Assembly: GCF_963576545.1 (NCBI RefSeq)
Contig: NW_026870551.1
Location: 44,288-108,287, forward strand
Direction: 5' to 3'
Source: Limanda limanda
Lineage: Eukaryota; Chordata; Actinopteri; Pleuronectiformes; Pleuronectidae
DNA: 64,000 nt
Translations under genes and position numbers: made by a program
The notes under the pieces: model-generated
Database searches by the model: none
What the model was told of the DNA's origin: nothing
Seen by the model: the letters and a program-made list of their open reading frames with translations, nothing else
In this document: piece after piece, positions 50,720-63,673 of the stretch
Layout of the letters: each line of letters opens with the position of its first letter
Position numbering within the stretch: position 1 is the first letter of the stretch

Positions 50720-53700
50720 GTTATTCAAGAATATCTCCTCAGATTTGGGGGAATTTCGTCGGTCGACCTCTTCCGAAGGTCGTAAAAGCTCGGGGATGGT
50801 ACCAATCGATCCGCAGGACCCCAATTAGTCCAGATGCAACCACTTTCCAAGTCTCTCCGACCTTCACAAAAAAAGTTATTCAAGAATATCTCTTTCTCCT
50901 ATGTGCTTTCATCCCTAACCCTAACCCTAACCCTTCCGAAAGTCGGAGAAGCTCAAGGATGGTACTGATCGATGCGCGCAACCCCATTTAGTGGGGGTAG
51001 AGCCTACTTGCAAGTCTCTCCGACCTTCACAAAAAAAGTTATTCAAGAATATCTCCTCAGATTTGGGGGAATTTCGTCGGTCGACCTCTTCCGAAGGTCG
51101 TACAAGCTCGGAGATGGTACCAATCGATCCGCAGGACCCAAATTAGTCCAGATGCAACCACTTTCCAAGTCTCTCCGACCTTCACAAAAAAAGTTATTCA
51201 AGAATATCTCTTTCTCCTATGTGCTTTCATCCCTAACCCTAACCCTAACCCTTCCGAAAGTCGGAGAAGCTCAAGGATGGTACCGATCGATGCGCGCTAC
51301 CCCATTTAGTGGGGGTAGAGCCTACTTGCAAGTCTCTCCGACCTTCACAAAAAAAGTTATTCAAGAATATCTCTTTCTCCTATGTGCTTTCATCCCTAAC
51401 CCTAACCCTAACCCTTCCGAAAGTCGGAGAAGCTCAAGGATGGTACCGATCGATGCGCGCAACCCCATTTAGTGGGGGTAAAGCCTACTTGCAAGTCTCT
51501 CCGACCTTCACAAAAAAAGTTATTCAAGAATATCTCCTCAGATTTGGGGGAATTTCGTCGGTCGACCTCTTCCGAAGGTCGTACAAGCTCGGGGATGGTA
51601 CCAATCGATCCGCAGGACCCAAATTAGTCCAGATGCAACCACTTTCCAAGTCTCTCCGACCTTCACAAAAAAAGTTATTCAAGAATATCTCTTTCTCCTA
51701 TGTGCTTTCATCCCTAACCCTAACCCTAACCCTTCCGAAAGTCGGAGAAGCTCAAGGATGGTACCGATCGATGCGCGCTACCCCATTTAGTGGGGGTAGA
51801 GCCTACTTGCAAGTCTCTCCGACCTTCACAAAAAAAGTTATTCAAGAATATCTCTTTCTCCTATGTGCTTTCATCCCTAACCCTAACCCTAACCCTTCCG
51901 AAAGTCGGAGAAGCTCAAGGATGGTACCGATCGATGCGCGCTACCCCATTTAGTGGGGGTAGAGCCTACTTGCAAGTCTCTCCGACCTTCACAAAAAAAG
52001 TTATTCAAGAATATCTCTTTCTCCTATGTGCTTTCATCCCTAACCCTAACCCTAACCCTTCCGAAAGTCGGAGAAGCTCAAGGATGGTACCGATCGATGC
52101 GCGCTACCCCATTTAGTGGGGGTAGAGCCTACTTGCAAGTCTCTCCGACCTTCACAAAAAAAGTTATTCAAGAATATCTCCTCAGATTTGGGGGAATTTC
52201 GTCGGTCGACCTCTTCCGAAGGTCGTACAAGCTCGGGGATGGTACCAATCGATCCGCAGGACCCAAATTAGTCCAGATGCAACCACTTTCCAAGTCTCTC
52301 CGACCTTCACAAAAAAAGTTATTCAAGAATATCTCTTTCTCCTATGTGCTTTCATCCCTAACCCTAACCCTAACCCTTCCGAAAGTCGGAGAAGCTCAAG
52401 GATGGTACCGATCGATGCGCGCTACCCCATTTAGTGGGGGTAGAGCCTACTTGCAAGTCTCTCCGACCTTCACAAAAAAAGTTATTCAAGAATATCTCTT
52501 TCTCCTATGTGCTTTCATCCCTAACCCTAACCCTAACCCTTCCGAAAGTCGGAGAAGCTCAAGGATGGTACCGATCGATGCGCGCTACCCCATTTAGTGG
52601 GGGTAGAGCCTACTTGCAAGTCTCTCCGACCTTCACAAAAAAAGTTATTCAAGAATATCTCTTTCTCCTATGTGCTTTCATCCCTAACCCTAACCCTAAC
52701 CCTTCCGAAAGTCGGAGAAGCTCAAGGATGGTACCGATCGATGCGCGCTACCCCATTTAGTGGGGGTAGAGCCTACTTGCAAGTCTCTCCGACCTTCACA
52801 AAAAAAGTTATTCAAGAATATCTCCTCAGATTTGGGGGAATTTCGTCGGTCGACCTCTTCCGAAGGTCGTACAAGCTCGGGGATGGTACCAATCGATCCG
52901 CAGGACCCAAATTAGTCCAGATGCAACCACTTTCCAAGTCTCTCCGACCTTCACAAAAAAAGTTATTCAAGAATATCTCTTTCTCCTATGTGCTTTCATC
53001 CCTAACCCTAACCCTAACCCTTCCGAAAGTCGGAGAAGCTCAAGGATGGTACCGATCGATGCGCGCTACCCCATTTAGTGGGGGTAGAGCCTACTTGCAA
53101 GTCTCTCCGACCTTCACAAAAAAAGTTATTAAAGAATATCTCTTTCTCCTATGTGCTTTCATCCCTAACCCTAACCCTAACCCTTCCGAAAGTCGGAGAA
53201 GCTCAAAGATGGTACCGATCGATGCGCGCTACCCCATTTAGTGGGGGTAGAGCCTACTTGCAAGTCTCTCCGACCTTCAAAAAAAAAGTTATTCAAGAAT
53301 ATCTCTTTCTCCTATGTGCTTTCATCCCTAACCCTAACCCTTCCGAAAGTCGGAGAAGCTCAAGGATGGTACCGATCGATGCGCGCTACCCCATTTAGTG
53401 GGGGTAGAGCCTACTTGCAAGTCTCTCCGACCTTCACAAAAAAAGTTATTCAAGAATATCTCTTTCTCCTATGTGCTTTCATCCCTAACCCTAACCCTTC
53501 CGAAAGTCGGAGAAGCTCAAGGATGGTACCGATCGATGCGCGCTACCCCATTTAGTGGGGGTAGAGCCTACTTGCAAGTCTCTCCGACCTTCACAAAAAA
53601 AGTTATTCAAGAATATCTCCTCAGATTTGGGGGAATTTCGTCGGTCGACCTCTTCCGAAGGTCGTACAAGCTCGGGGATGGTACCAATCGATCCGCAGGA

Positions 53701-54082
53701 CCCAAATTAGTCCAGATGCAACCACTTTCCAAGTCTCTCCGACCTTCACAAAAAAAGTTATTCAAGAATATCTCTTTCTCCTATGTGCTTTCATCCCTAA
53801 CCCTAACCCTAACCCTTTCGAAAGTCGGAGAAGCTCAAGGATGGTACCGATCGATGCGCGCTACCCCATTTAGTGGGGGTAGAGCCTACTTGCAAGTCTC
53901 TCCGACCTTCACAAAAAAAGTTATTCAAGAATATCTCTTTCTCCTATGTGCTTTCATCCCTAACCCTAACCCTAACCCTTCCGAAAGTCGGAGAAGCTCA
54001 AGGATGGTACCGATCGATGCGCGCTACCCCATTTAGTGGGGGTAGAGCCTACTTGCAAGTCTCTCCGACCTTCACAAAAAAA
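50720..54082 (+). repeat. Irregular stretch with a 644-bp pair and the only a-a neighbours
   Basis: Unit order: B A B A2 B A3 B A3 B A2 a2 B A2. B A3 is tandemly paired at 51519-52162 and 52163-52806. The units at 53288 and 53445 are the only two adjacent 157-bp units in the window. The B at 50720 carries the paired variants GTAAAAGC and GACCCCAATT, and the A at 53125 starts GTTATTAAAG; both recur further right. Confidence 0.91.
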
Positions 54083-56006
54083 GTTATTAAAGAATATCTC
54101 TTTCTCCTATGTGCTTTCATCCCTAACCCTAACCCTAACCCTTCCGAAAGTCGGAGAAGCTCAAAGATGGTACCGATCGATGCGCGCTACCCCATTTAGT
54201 GGGGGTAGAGCCTACTTGCAAGTCTCTCCGACCTTCAAAAAAAAAGTTATTCAAGAATATCTCTTTCTCCTATGTGCTTTCATCCCTAACCCTAACCCTA
54301 ACCCTTCCGAAAGTCGGAGAAGCTCAAGGATGGTACTGATCGATGCGCGCAACCCCATTTAGTGGGGGTAGAGCCTACTTGCAAGTCTCTCCGACCTTCA
54401 CAAAAAAAGTTATTCAAGAATATCTCCTCAGATTTGGGGGAATTTCGTCGGTCGACCTCTTCCGAAGGTCGTAAAAGCTCGGGGATGGTACCAATCGATC
54501 CGCAGGACCCCAATTAGTCCAGATGCAACCACTTTCCAAGTCTCTCCGACCTTCACAAAAAAAGTTATTCAAGAATATCTCTTTCTCCTATGTGCTTTCA
54601 TCCCTAACCCTAACCCTAACCCTTCCGAAAGTCGGAGAAGCTCAAGGATGGTACTGATCGATGCGCGCAACCCCATTTAGTGGGGGTAGAGCCTACTTGC
54701 AAGTCTCTCCGACCTTCACAAAAAAAGTTATTCAAGAATATCTCCTCAGATTTGGGGGAATTTCGTCGGTCGACCTCTTCCGAAGGTCGTACAAGCTCGG
54801 GGATGGTACCAATCGATCCGCAGGACCCAAATTAGTCCAGATGCAACCACTTTCCAAGTCTCTCCGACCTTCACAAAAAAAGTTATTCAAGAATATCTCT
54901 TTCTCCTATGTGCTTTCATCCCTAACCCTAACCCTAACCCTTCCGAAAGTCGGAGAAGCTCAAGGATGGTACCGATCGATGCGCGCTACCCCATTTAGTG
55001 GGAATAGAGCCTACTTGCAAGTCTCTCCGACCTTCACAAAAAAAGTTATTCAAGAATATCTCTTTCTCCTATGTGCTTTCATCCCTAACCCTAACCCTAA
55101 CCCTTCCGAAAGTCGGAGAAGCTCAAAGATGGTACCGATCGATGCGCGCTACCCCATTTAGTGGGGGTAGAGCCTACTTGCAAGTCTCTCCGACCTTCAA
55201 AAAAAAAGTTATTCAAGAATATCTCTTTCTCCTATGTGCTTTCATCCCTAACCCTAACCCTAACCCTTCCGAAAGTCGGAGAAGCTCAAGGATGGTACTG
55301 ATCGATGCGCGCAACCCCATTTAGTGGGGGTAGAGCCTACTTGCAAGTCTCTCCGACCTTCACAAAAAAAGTTATTCAAGAATATCTCCTCAGATTTGGG
55401 GGAATTTCGTCGGTCGACCTCTTCCGAAGGTCGTAAAAGCTCGGGGATGGTACCAATCGATCCGCAGGACCCCAATTAGTCCAGATGCAACCACTTTCCA
55501 AGTCTCTCCGACCTTCACAAAAAAAGTTATTCAAGAATATCTCTTTCTCCTATGTGCTTTCATCCCTAACCCTAACCCTAACCCTTCCGAAAGTCGGAGA
55601 AGCTCAAGGATGGTACTGATCGATGCGCGCAACCCCATTTAGTGGGGGTAGAGCCTACTTGCAAGTCTCTCCGACCTTCACAAAAAAAGTTATTCAAGAA
55701 TATCTCCTCAGATTTGGGGGAATTTCGTCGGTCGACCTCTTCCGAAGGTCGTACAAGCTCGGGGATGGTACCAATCGATCCGCAGGACCCAAATTAGTCC
55801 AGATGCAACCACTTTCCAAGTCTCTCCGACCTTCACAAAAAAAGTTATTCAAGAATATCTCTTTCTCCTATGTGCTTTCATCCCTAACCCTAACCCTAAC
55901 CCTTCCGAAAGTCGGAGAAGCTCAAGGATGGTACCGATCGATGCGCGCTACCCCATTTAGTGGGAATAGAGCCTACTTGCAAGTCTCTCCGACCTTCACA
56001 AAAAAA
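54083..56006 (+). repeat. HOR block, two copies of 962 bp
   Basis: Order A2 B A B A twice (54083-55044, 55045-56006). Shared markers: nine As then GGTACTGATC then the GTAAAAGC/GACCCCAATT B (54409, 55371), and GGGAATAGAG in the closing A (54882, 55844). The first A of copy one starts GTTATTAAAG, that of copy two does not. A further version lies at about 60162-61119. Confidence 0.95.
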
Positions 56007-59000
56007 GTTATTCAAGAATATCTCTTTCTCCTATGTGCTTTCATCCCTAACCCTAACCCTAACCCTTCCGAAAGTCGGAGAAGCTCAAGGATGGTACCGA
56101 TCGATGCGCGCAACCCCATTTAGTGGGGGTAGAGCCTACTTGCAAGTCTCTCCGACCTTCACAAAAAAAGTTATTCAAGAATATCTCCTCAGATTTGGGG
56201 GAATTTCGTCGGTCGACCTCTTCCGAAGGTCGTACAAGCTCGGGGATGGTACCAATCGATCCGCAGGACCCAAATTAGTCCAGATGCAACCACTTTCCAA
56301 GTCTCTCCGACCTTCACAAAAAAAGTTATTCAAGAATATCTCTTTCTCCTATGTGCTTTCATCCCTAACCCTAACCCTAACCCTTCCGAAAGTCGGAGAA
56401 GCTCAAGGATGGTACCGATCGATGCGCGCTACCCCATTTAGTGGGGGTAGAGCCTACTTGCAAGTCTCTCCGACCTTCACAAAAAAAGTTATTCAAGAAT
56501 ATCTCTTTCTCCTATGTGCTTTCATCCCTAACCCTAACCCTAACCCTTCCGAAAGTCGGAGAAGCTCAAGGATGGTACCGATCGATGCGCGCTACCCCAT
56601 TTAGTGGGGGTAGAGCCTACTTGCAAGTCTCTCCGACCTTCACAAAAAAAGTTATTCAAGAATATCTCTTTCTCCTATGTGCTTTCATCCCTAACCCTAA
56701 CCCTAACCCTTCCGAAAGTCGGAGAAGCTCAAGGATGGTACCGATCGATGCGCGTAACCCCATTTAGTGGGGGTAGAGCCTACTTGCAAGTCTCTCCGAC
56801 CTTCACAAAAAAAGTTATTCAAGAATATCTCCTCAGATTTGGGGGAATTTCGTCGGTCGACCTCTTCCGAAGGTCGTACAAGCTCGGGGATGGTACCAAT
56901 CGATCCGCAGGACCCAAATTAGTCCAGATGCAACCACTTTCCAAGTCTCTCCGACCTTCACAAAAAAAGTTATTCAAGAATATCTCTTTCTCCTATGTGC
57001 TTTCATCCCTAACCCTAACCCTAACCCTTCCGAAAGTCGGAGAAGCTCAAGGATGGTACCGATCGATGCGCGCTACCCCATTTAGTGGGGGTAGAGCCTA
57101 CTTGCAAGTCTCTCCGACCTTCACAAAAAAAGTTATTCAAGAATATCTCTTTCTCCTATGTGCTTTCATCCCTAACCCTAACCCTAACCCTTCCGAAAGT
57201 CGGAGAAGCTCAAGGATGGTACCGATCGATGCGCGCTACCCCATTTAGTGGGGGTAGAGCCTACTTGCAAGTCTCTCCGACCTTCACAAAAAAAGTTATT
57301 CAAGAATATCTCTTTCTCCTATGTGCTTTCATCCCTAACCCTAACCCTAACCCTTCCGAAAGTCGGAGAAGCTCAAGGATGGTACCGATCGATGCGCGCT
57401 ACCCCATTTAGTGGGGGTAGAGCCTACTTGCAAGTCTCTCCGACCTTCACAAAAAAAGTTATTCAAGAATATCTCCTCAGATTTGGGGAATTTCGTCGGT
57501 CGACCTCTTCCGAAAGTCGTACAAGCTCGGGGATGGTACCAATCGATCCGCAGGACCCAAATTAGTCCAGATGCAACCACTTTCCAAGTCTCTCCGACCT
57601 TCACAAAAAAAGTTATTCAAGAATATCTCTTTCTCCTATGTGCTTTCATCCCTAACCCTAACCCTTCCGAAAGTCGGAGAAGCTCAAGGATGGTACCGAT
57701 CGATGCGCGCTACCCCATTTAGTGGGGGTAGAGCCTACTTGCAAGTCTCTCCGACCTTCACAAAAAAAGTTATTCAAGAATATCTCCTCAGATTTGGGGG
57801 AATTTCGTCGGTCGACCTCTTCCGAAGGTCGTACAAGCTCGGGGATGGTACCAATCGATCCGCAGGACCCAAATTAGTCCAGATGCAACCACTTTCCAAG
57901 TCTCTCCGACCTTCACAAAAAAAGTTATTCAAGAATATCTCTTTCTCCTATGTGCTTTCATCCCTAACCCTAACCCTAACCCTTCCGAAAGTCGGAGAAG
58001 CTCAAGGATGGTACCGATCGATGCGCGCTACCCCATTTAGTGGGGGTAGAGCCTACTTGCAAGTCTCTCCGACCTTCACAAAAAAAGTTATTCAAGAATA
58101 TCTCTTTCTCCTATGTGCTTTCATCCCTAACCCTAACCCTAACCCTTCCGAAAGTCGGAGAAGCTCAAGGATGGTACCGATCGATGCGTGCTACCCCATT
58201 TAGTGGGGGTAGAGCCTACTTGCAAGTCTCTCCGACCTTCACAAAAAAAGTTATTCAAGAATATCTCTTTCTCCTATGTGCTTTCATCCCTAACCCTAAC
58301 CCTAACCCTTCCGAAAGTCGGAGAAGCTCAAGGATGGTACCGATCGATGCGCGCTACCCCATTTAGTGGGGGTAGAGCCTACTTGCAAGTCTCTCCGACC
58401 TTCACAAAAAAAGTTATTCAAGAATATCTCTTTCTCCTATGTGCTTTCATCCCTAACCCTAACCCTAACCCTTCCGAAAGTCGGAGAAGCTCAAGGATGG
58501 TACCGATCGATGCGCGTAACCCCATTTAGTGGGGGTAGAGCCTACTTGCAAGTCTCTCCGACCTTCACAAAAAAAGTTATTCAAGAATATCTCCTCAGAT
58601 TTGGGGGAATTTCGTCGGTCGACCTCTTCCGAAGGTCGTACAAGCTCGGGGATGGTACCAATCGATCCGCAGGACCCAAATTAGTCCAGATGCAACCACT
58701 TTCCAAGTCTCTCCGACCTTCACAAAAAAAGTTATTCAAGAATATCTCTTTCTCCTATGTGCTTTCATCCCTAACCCTAACCCTTCCGAAAGTCGGAGAA
58801 GCTCAAGGATGGTACCGATCGATGCGCGCTACCCCATTTAGTGGGGGTAGAGCCTACTTGCAAGTCTCTCCGACCTTCACAAAAAAAGTTATTCAAGAAT
58901 ATCTCTTTCTCCTATGTGCTTTCATCCCTAACCCTAACCCTAACCCTTCCGAAAGTCGGAGAAGCTCAAGGATGGTACCGATCGATGCGCGCTACCCCAT

Positions 59001-59680
59001 TTAGTGGGGGTAGAGCCTACTTGCAAGTCTCTCCGACCTTCACAAAAAAAGTTATTCAAGAATATCTCCTCAGATTTGGGGGAATTTCGTCGGTCGACCT
59101 CTTCCGAAGGTCGTACAAGCTCGGGGATGGTACCAATCGATCCGCAGGACCCAAATTAGTCCAGATGCAACCACTTTCCAAGTCTCTCCGACCTTCACAA
59201 AAAAAGTTATTCAAGAATATCTCTTTCTCCTATGTGCTTTCATCCCTAACCCTAACCCTAACCCTTCCGAAAGTCGGAGAAGCTCAAGGATGGTACCGAT
59301 CGATGCGCGCAACCCCATTTAGTGGGGGTAGAGCCTACTTGCAAGTCTCTCCGACCTTCACAAAAAAAGTTATTCAAGAATATCTCCTCAGATTTGGGGG
59401 AATTTCGTCGGTCGACCTCTTCCGAAGGTCGTACAAGCTCGGGGATGGTACCAATCGATCCGCAGGACCCAAATTAGTCCAGATGCAACCACTTTCCAAG
59501 TCTCTCCGACCTTCACAAAAAAAGTTATTCAAGAATATCTCTTTCTCCTATGTGCTTTCATCCCTAACCCTAACCCTTCCGAAAGTCGGAGAAGCTCAAG
59601 GATGGTACCGATCGATGCGCGCTACCCCATTTAGTGGGGGTAGAGCCTACTTGCAAGTCTCTCCGACCTTCACAAAAAAA
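56007..59680 (+). repeat. Irregular stretch, includes left part of the 4469-bp unit
   Basis: Unit order: A B A3 B A3 B a B A4 B a A B A B a. From 56814 the order and markers repeat 4469 bp later (61283). GATGCGTGCTACC occurs at 58186 and again at 62655. The B at 57458 is 154 bp (G5 to G4 at 57485-57488) and has CCGAAAGTCG in place of CCGAAGGTCG. Confidence 0.92.
57458..57611 (+). repeat. B unit, 154 bp (G5 to G4)
   Basis: GATTTGGGGAATTTC replaces the usual G5 run. The 4469-bp counterpart at 61927 has normal G5 here but loses a G elsewhere, so the two deletions are independent. Confidence 0.93.
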
Positions 59681-60161
59681 GTTATTCAAGAATATCTCCT
59701 CAGATTTGGGGGAATTTCGTCGGTCGACCTCTTCCGAAGGTCGTACAAGCTCGGGGATGGTACCAATCGATCCGCAGGACCCAAATTAGTCCAGATGCAA
59801 CCACTTTCCAAGTCTCTCCGACCTTCACAAAAAAAGTTATTCAAGAATATCTCTTTCTCCTATGTGCTTTCATCCCTAACCCTAACCCTAACCCTTTCGA
59901 AAGTCGGAGAAGCTCAAGGATGGTACCGATCGATGCGCGCTACCCCATTTAGTGGGGGTAGAGCCTACTTGCAAGTCTCTCCGACCTTCACAAAAAAAGT
60001 TATTCAAGAATATCTCTTTCTCCTATGTGCTTTCATCCCTAACCCTAACCCTAACCCTTCCGAAAGTCGGAGAAGCTCAAGGATGGTACCGATCGATGCG
60101 CGCTACCCCATTTAGTGGGGGTAGAGCCTACTTGCAAGTCTCTCCGACCTTCACAAAAAAA

Positions 60162-60323
60162 GTTATTAAAGAATATCTCTTTCTCCTATGTGCTTTCATC
60201 CCTAACCCTAACCCTAACCCTTCCGAAAGTCGGAGAAGCTCAAAGATGGTACCGATCGATGCGCGCTACCCCATTTAGTGGGGGTAGAGCCTACTTGCAA
60301 GTCTCTCCGACCTTCAAAAAAAA
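60162..60323 (+). repeat. A unit, 162 bp (A9 to A8)
   Basis: This member of the nine-A subtype has eight As at 60316-60323. It begins GTTATTAAAG, like its counterparts at 53125 and 54083, which end in nine As. Confidence 0.93.
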
Positions 60324-60641
60324 GTTATTCAAGAATATCTCTTTCTCCTATGTGCTTTCATCCCTAACCCTAACCCTAACCCTTCCGAAAGTCGGAGAAG
60401 CTCAAGGATGGTACTGATCGATGCGCGCAACCCCATTTAGTGGGGGTAGAGCCTACTTGCAAGTCTCTCCGACCTTCACAAAAAAAGTTATTCAAGAATA
60501 TCTCCTCAGATTTGGGGGAATTTCGTCGGTCGACCTCTTCCGAAGGTCGTAAAAGCTCGGGGATGGTACCAATCGATCCGCAGGACCCCAATTAGTCCAG
60601 ATGCAACCACTTTCCAAGTCTCTCCGACCTTCACAAAAAAA

Positions 60642-60803
60642 GTTATTCAAGAATATCTCTTTCTCCTATGTGCTTTCATCCCTAACCCTAACCCTAACCT
60701 TCCGAAAGTCGGAGAAGCTCAAGGATGGTACTGATCGATGCGCGCAACCCCATTTAGTGGGGGTAGAGCCTACTTGCAAGTCTCTCCGACCTTCACAAAA
60801 AAA
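60642..60803 (+). repeat. A unit, 162 bp (C3 to C2 at hexamer end)
   Basis: The tract ends TAACCTTCCG instead of TAACCCTTCCG (CC at 60698-60699), so its fourth C-run is shortened. The unit is of the GGTACTGATC subtype and is followed by B. Confidence 0.93.
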
Positions 60804-60957
60804 GTTATTCAAGAATATCTCCTCAGATTTGGGGAATTTCGTCGGTCGACCTCTTCCGAAGGTCGTACAAGCTCGGGGATGGTACCAATCGATCCGCAGG
60901 ACCCAAATTAGTCCAGATGCAACCACTTTCCAAGTCTCTCCGACCTTCACAAAAAAA
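60804..60957 (+). repeat. B unit, 154 bp (G5 to G4)
   Basis: G4 at 60831-60834. Its counterpart at 54727 has the full G5. Confidence 0.93.
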
Positions 60958-61119
60958 GTTATTCAAGAATATCTCTTTCTCCTATGTGCTTTCATCCCTA
61001 ACCCTAACCCTAACCCTTCCGAAAGTCGGAGAAGCTCAAGGATGGTACCGATCGATGCGCGCTACCCCATTTAGTGGGAATAGAGCCTACTTGCAAGTCT
61101 CTCCGACCTTCACAAAAAA
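60958..61119 (+). repeat. A unit, 162 bp (A7 to A6)
   Basis: CACAAAAAAG has six As at 61114-61119 instead of seven. The unit carries GGGAATAGAG, as at 54882 and 55844. Confidence 0.93.
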
Positions 61120-61926
61120 GTTATTCAAGAATATCTCTTTCTCCTATGTGCTTTCATCCCTAACCCTAACCCTAACCCTTCCGAAAGTCGGAGAAGCTCA
61201 AGGATGGTACCGATCGATGCGCGCAACCCCATTTAGTGGGGGTAGAGCCTACTTGCAAGTCTCTCCGACCTTCACAAAAAAAGTTATTCAAGAATATCTC
61301 CTCAGATTTGGGGGAATTTCGTCGGTCGACCTCTTCCGAAGGTCGTACAAGCTCGGGGATGGTACCAATCGATCCGCAGGACCCAAATTAGTCCAGATGC
61401 AACCACTTTCCAAGTCTCTCCGACCTTCACAAAAAAAGTTATTCAAGAATATCTCTTTCTCCTATGTGCTTTCATCCCTAACCCTAACCCTAACCCTTCC
61501 GAAAGTCGGAGAAGCTCAAGGATGGTACCGATCGATGCGCGCTACCCCATTTAGTGGGGGTAGAGCCTACTTGCAAGTCTCTCCGACCTTCACAAAAAAA
61601 GTTATTCAAGAATATCTCTTTCTCCTATGTGCTTTCATCCCTAACCCTAACCCTAACCCTTCCGAAAGTCGGAGAAGCTCAAGGATGGTACCGATCGATG
61701 CGCGCTACCCCATTTAGTGGGGGTAGAGCCTACTTGCAAGTCTCTCCGACCTTCACAAAAAAAGTTATTCAAGAATATCTCTTTCTCCTATGTGCTTTCA
61801 TCCCTAACCCTAACCCTAACCCTTCCGAAAGTCGGAGAAGCTCAAGGATGGTACCGATCGATGCGCGCTACCCCATTTAGTGGGGGTAGAGCCTACTTGC
61901 AAGTCTCTCCGACCTTCACAAAAAAA

Positions 61927-62080
61927 GTTATTCAAGAATATCTCCTCAGATTTGGGGGAATTTCGTCGGTCGACCTCTTCCGAAGGTCGTACAAGCTCGG
62001 GATGGTACCAATCGATCCGCAGGACCCAAATTAGTCCAGATGCAACCACTTTCCAAGTCTCTCCGACCTTCACAAAAAAA
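61927..62080 (+). repeat. B unit, 154 bp (G4 to G3)
   Basis: GCTCGGGATGG has three Gs at 61999-62001 instead of four. Confidence 0.93.
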
Positions 62081-63519
62081 GTTATTCAAGAATATCTCTT
62101 TCTCCTATGTGCTTTCATCCCTAACCCTAACCCTTCCGAAAGTCGGAGAAGCTCAAGGATGGTACCGATCGATGCGCGCTACCCCATTTAGTGGGGGTAG
62201 AGCCTACTTGCAAGTCTCTCCGACCTTCACAAAAAAAGTTATTCAAGAATATCTCCTCAGATTTGGGGGAATTTCGTCGGTCGACCTCTTCCGAAGGTCG
62301 TACAAGCTCGGGGATGGTACCAATCGATCCGCAGGACCCAAATTAGTCCAGATGCAACCACTTTCCAAGTCTCTCCGACCTTCACAAAAAAAGTTATTCA
62401 AGAATATCTCTTTCTCCTATGTGCTTTCATCCCTAACCCTAACCCTAACCCTTCCGAAAGTCGGAGAAGCTCAAGGATGGTACCGATCGATGCGCGCTAC
62501 CCCATTTAGTGGGGGTAGAGCCTACTTGCAAGTCTCTCCGACCTTCACAAAAAAAGTTATTCAAGAATATCTCTTTCTCCTATGTGCTTTCATCCCTAAC
62601 CCTAACCCTAACCCTTCCGAAAGTCGGAGAAGCTCAAGGATGGTACCGATCGATGCGTGCTACCCCATTTAGTGGGGGTAGAGCCTACTTGCAAGTCTCT
62701 CCGACCTTCACAAAAAAAGTTATTCAAGAATATCTCTTTCTCCTATGTGCTTTCATCCCTAACCCTAACCCTAACCCTTCCGAAAGTCGGAGAAGCTCAA
62801 GGATGGTACCGATCGATGCGCGCTACCCCATTTAGTGGGGGTAGAGCCTACTTGCAAGTCTCTCCGACCTTCACAAAAAAAGTTATTCAAGAATATCTCT
62901 TTCTCCTATGTGCTTTCATCCCTAACCCTAACCCTAACCCTTCCGAAAGTCGGAGAAGCTCAAGGATGGTACCGATCGATGCGCGTAACCCCATTTAGTG
63001 GGGGTAGAGCCTACTTGCAAGTCTCTCCGACCTTCACAAAAAAAGTTATTCAAGAATATCTCCTCAGATTTGGGGGAATTTCGTCGGTCGACCTCTTCCG
63101 AAGGTCGTACAAGCTCGGGGATGGTACCAATCGATCCGCAGGACCCAAATTAGTCCAGATGCAACCACTTTCCAAGTCTCTCCGACCTTCACAAAAAAAG
63201 TTATTCAAGAATATCTCTTTCTCCTATGTGCTTTCATCCCTAACCCTAACCCTTCCGAAAGTCGGAGAAGCTCAAGGATGGTACCGATCGATGCGCGCTA
63301 CCCCATTTAGTGGGGGTAGAGCCTACTTGCAAGTCTCTCCGACCTTCACAAAAAAAGTTATTCAAGAATATCTCTTTCTCCTATGTGCTTTCATCCCTAA
63401 CCCTAACCCTAACCCTTCCGAAAGTCGGAGAAGCTCAAGGATGGTACCGATCGATGCGCGCTACCCCATTTAGTGGGGGTAGAGCCTACTTGCAAGTCTC
63501 TCCGACCTTCACAAAAAAA

Positions 63520-63673
63520 GTTATTCAAGAATATCTCCTCAGATTTGGGGAATTTCGTCGGTCGACCTCTTCCAAAGGTCGTACAAGCTCGGGGATGGTA
63601 CCAATCGATCCGCAGGACCCAAATTAGTCCAGATGCAACCACTTTCCAAGTCTCTCCGACCTTCACAAAAAAA
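63520..63673 (+). repeat. B unit, 154 bp (G5 to G4) with TTCCAAAGG
   Basis: G4 at 63547-63550. It also has the CpG-to-CpA change TTCCAAAGG, otherwise seen only in the 1268-bp HOR. The 4469-bp counterpart at 59051 has normal G5 and TTCCGAAGG. Confidence 0.93.

Noticed and set aside
50609..50824. Minus-strand open frames of 71-94 codons (also near 54298, 55260, 57347, 60376, 60666, 61816, 63409)
   Set aside because: They are the reverse complement of the same satellite units, opened by single variants or one-base deletions, with no independent coding signal.
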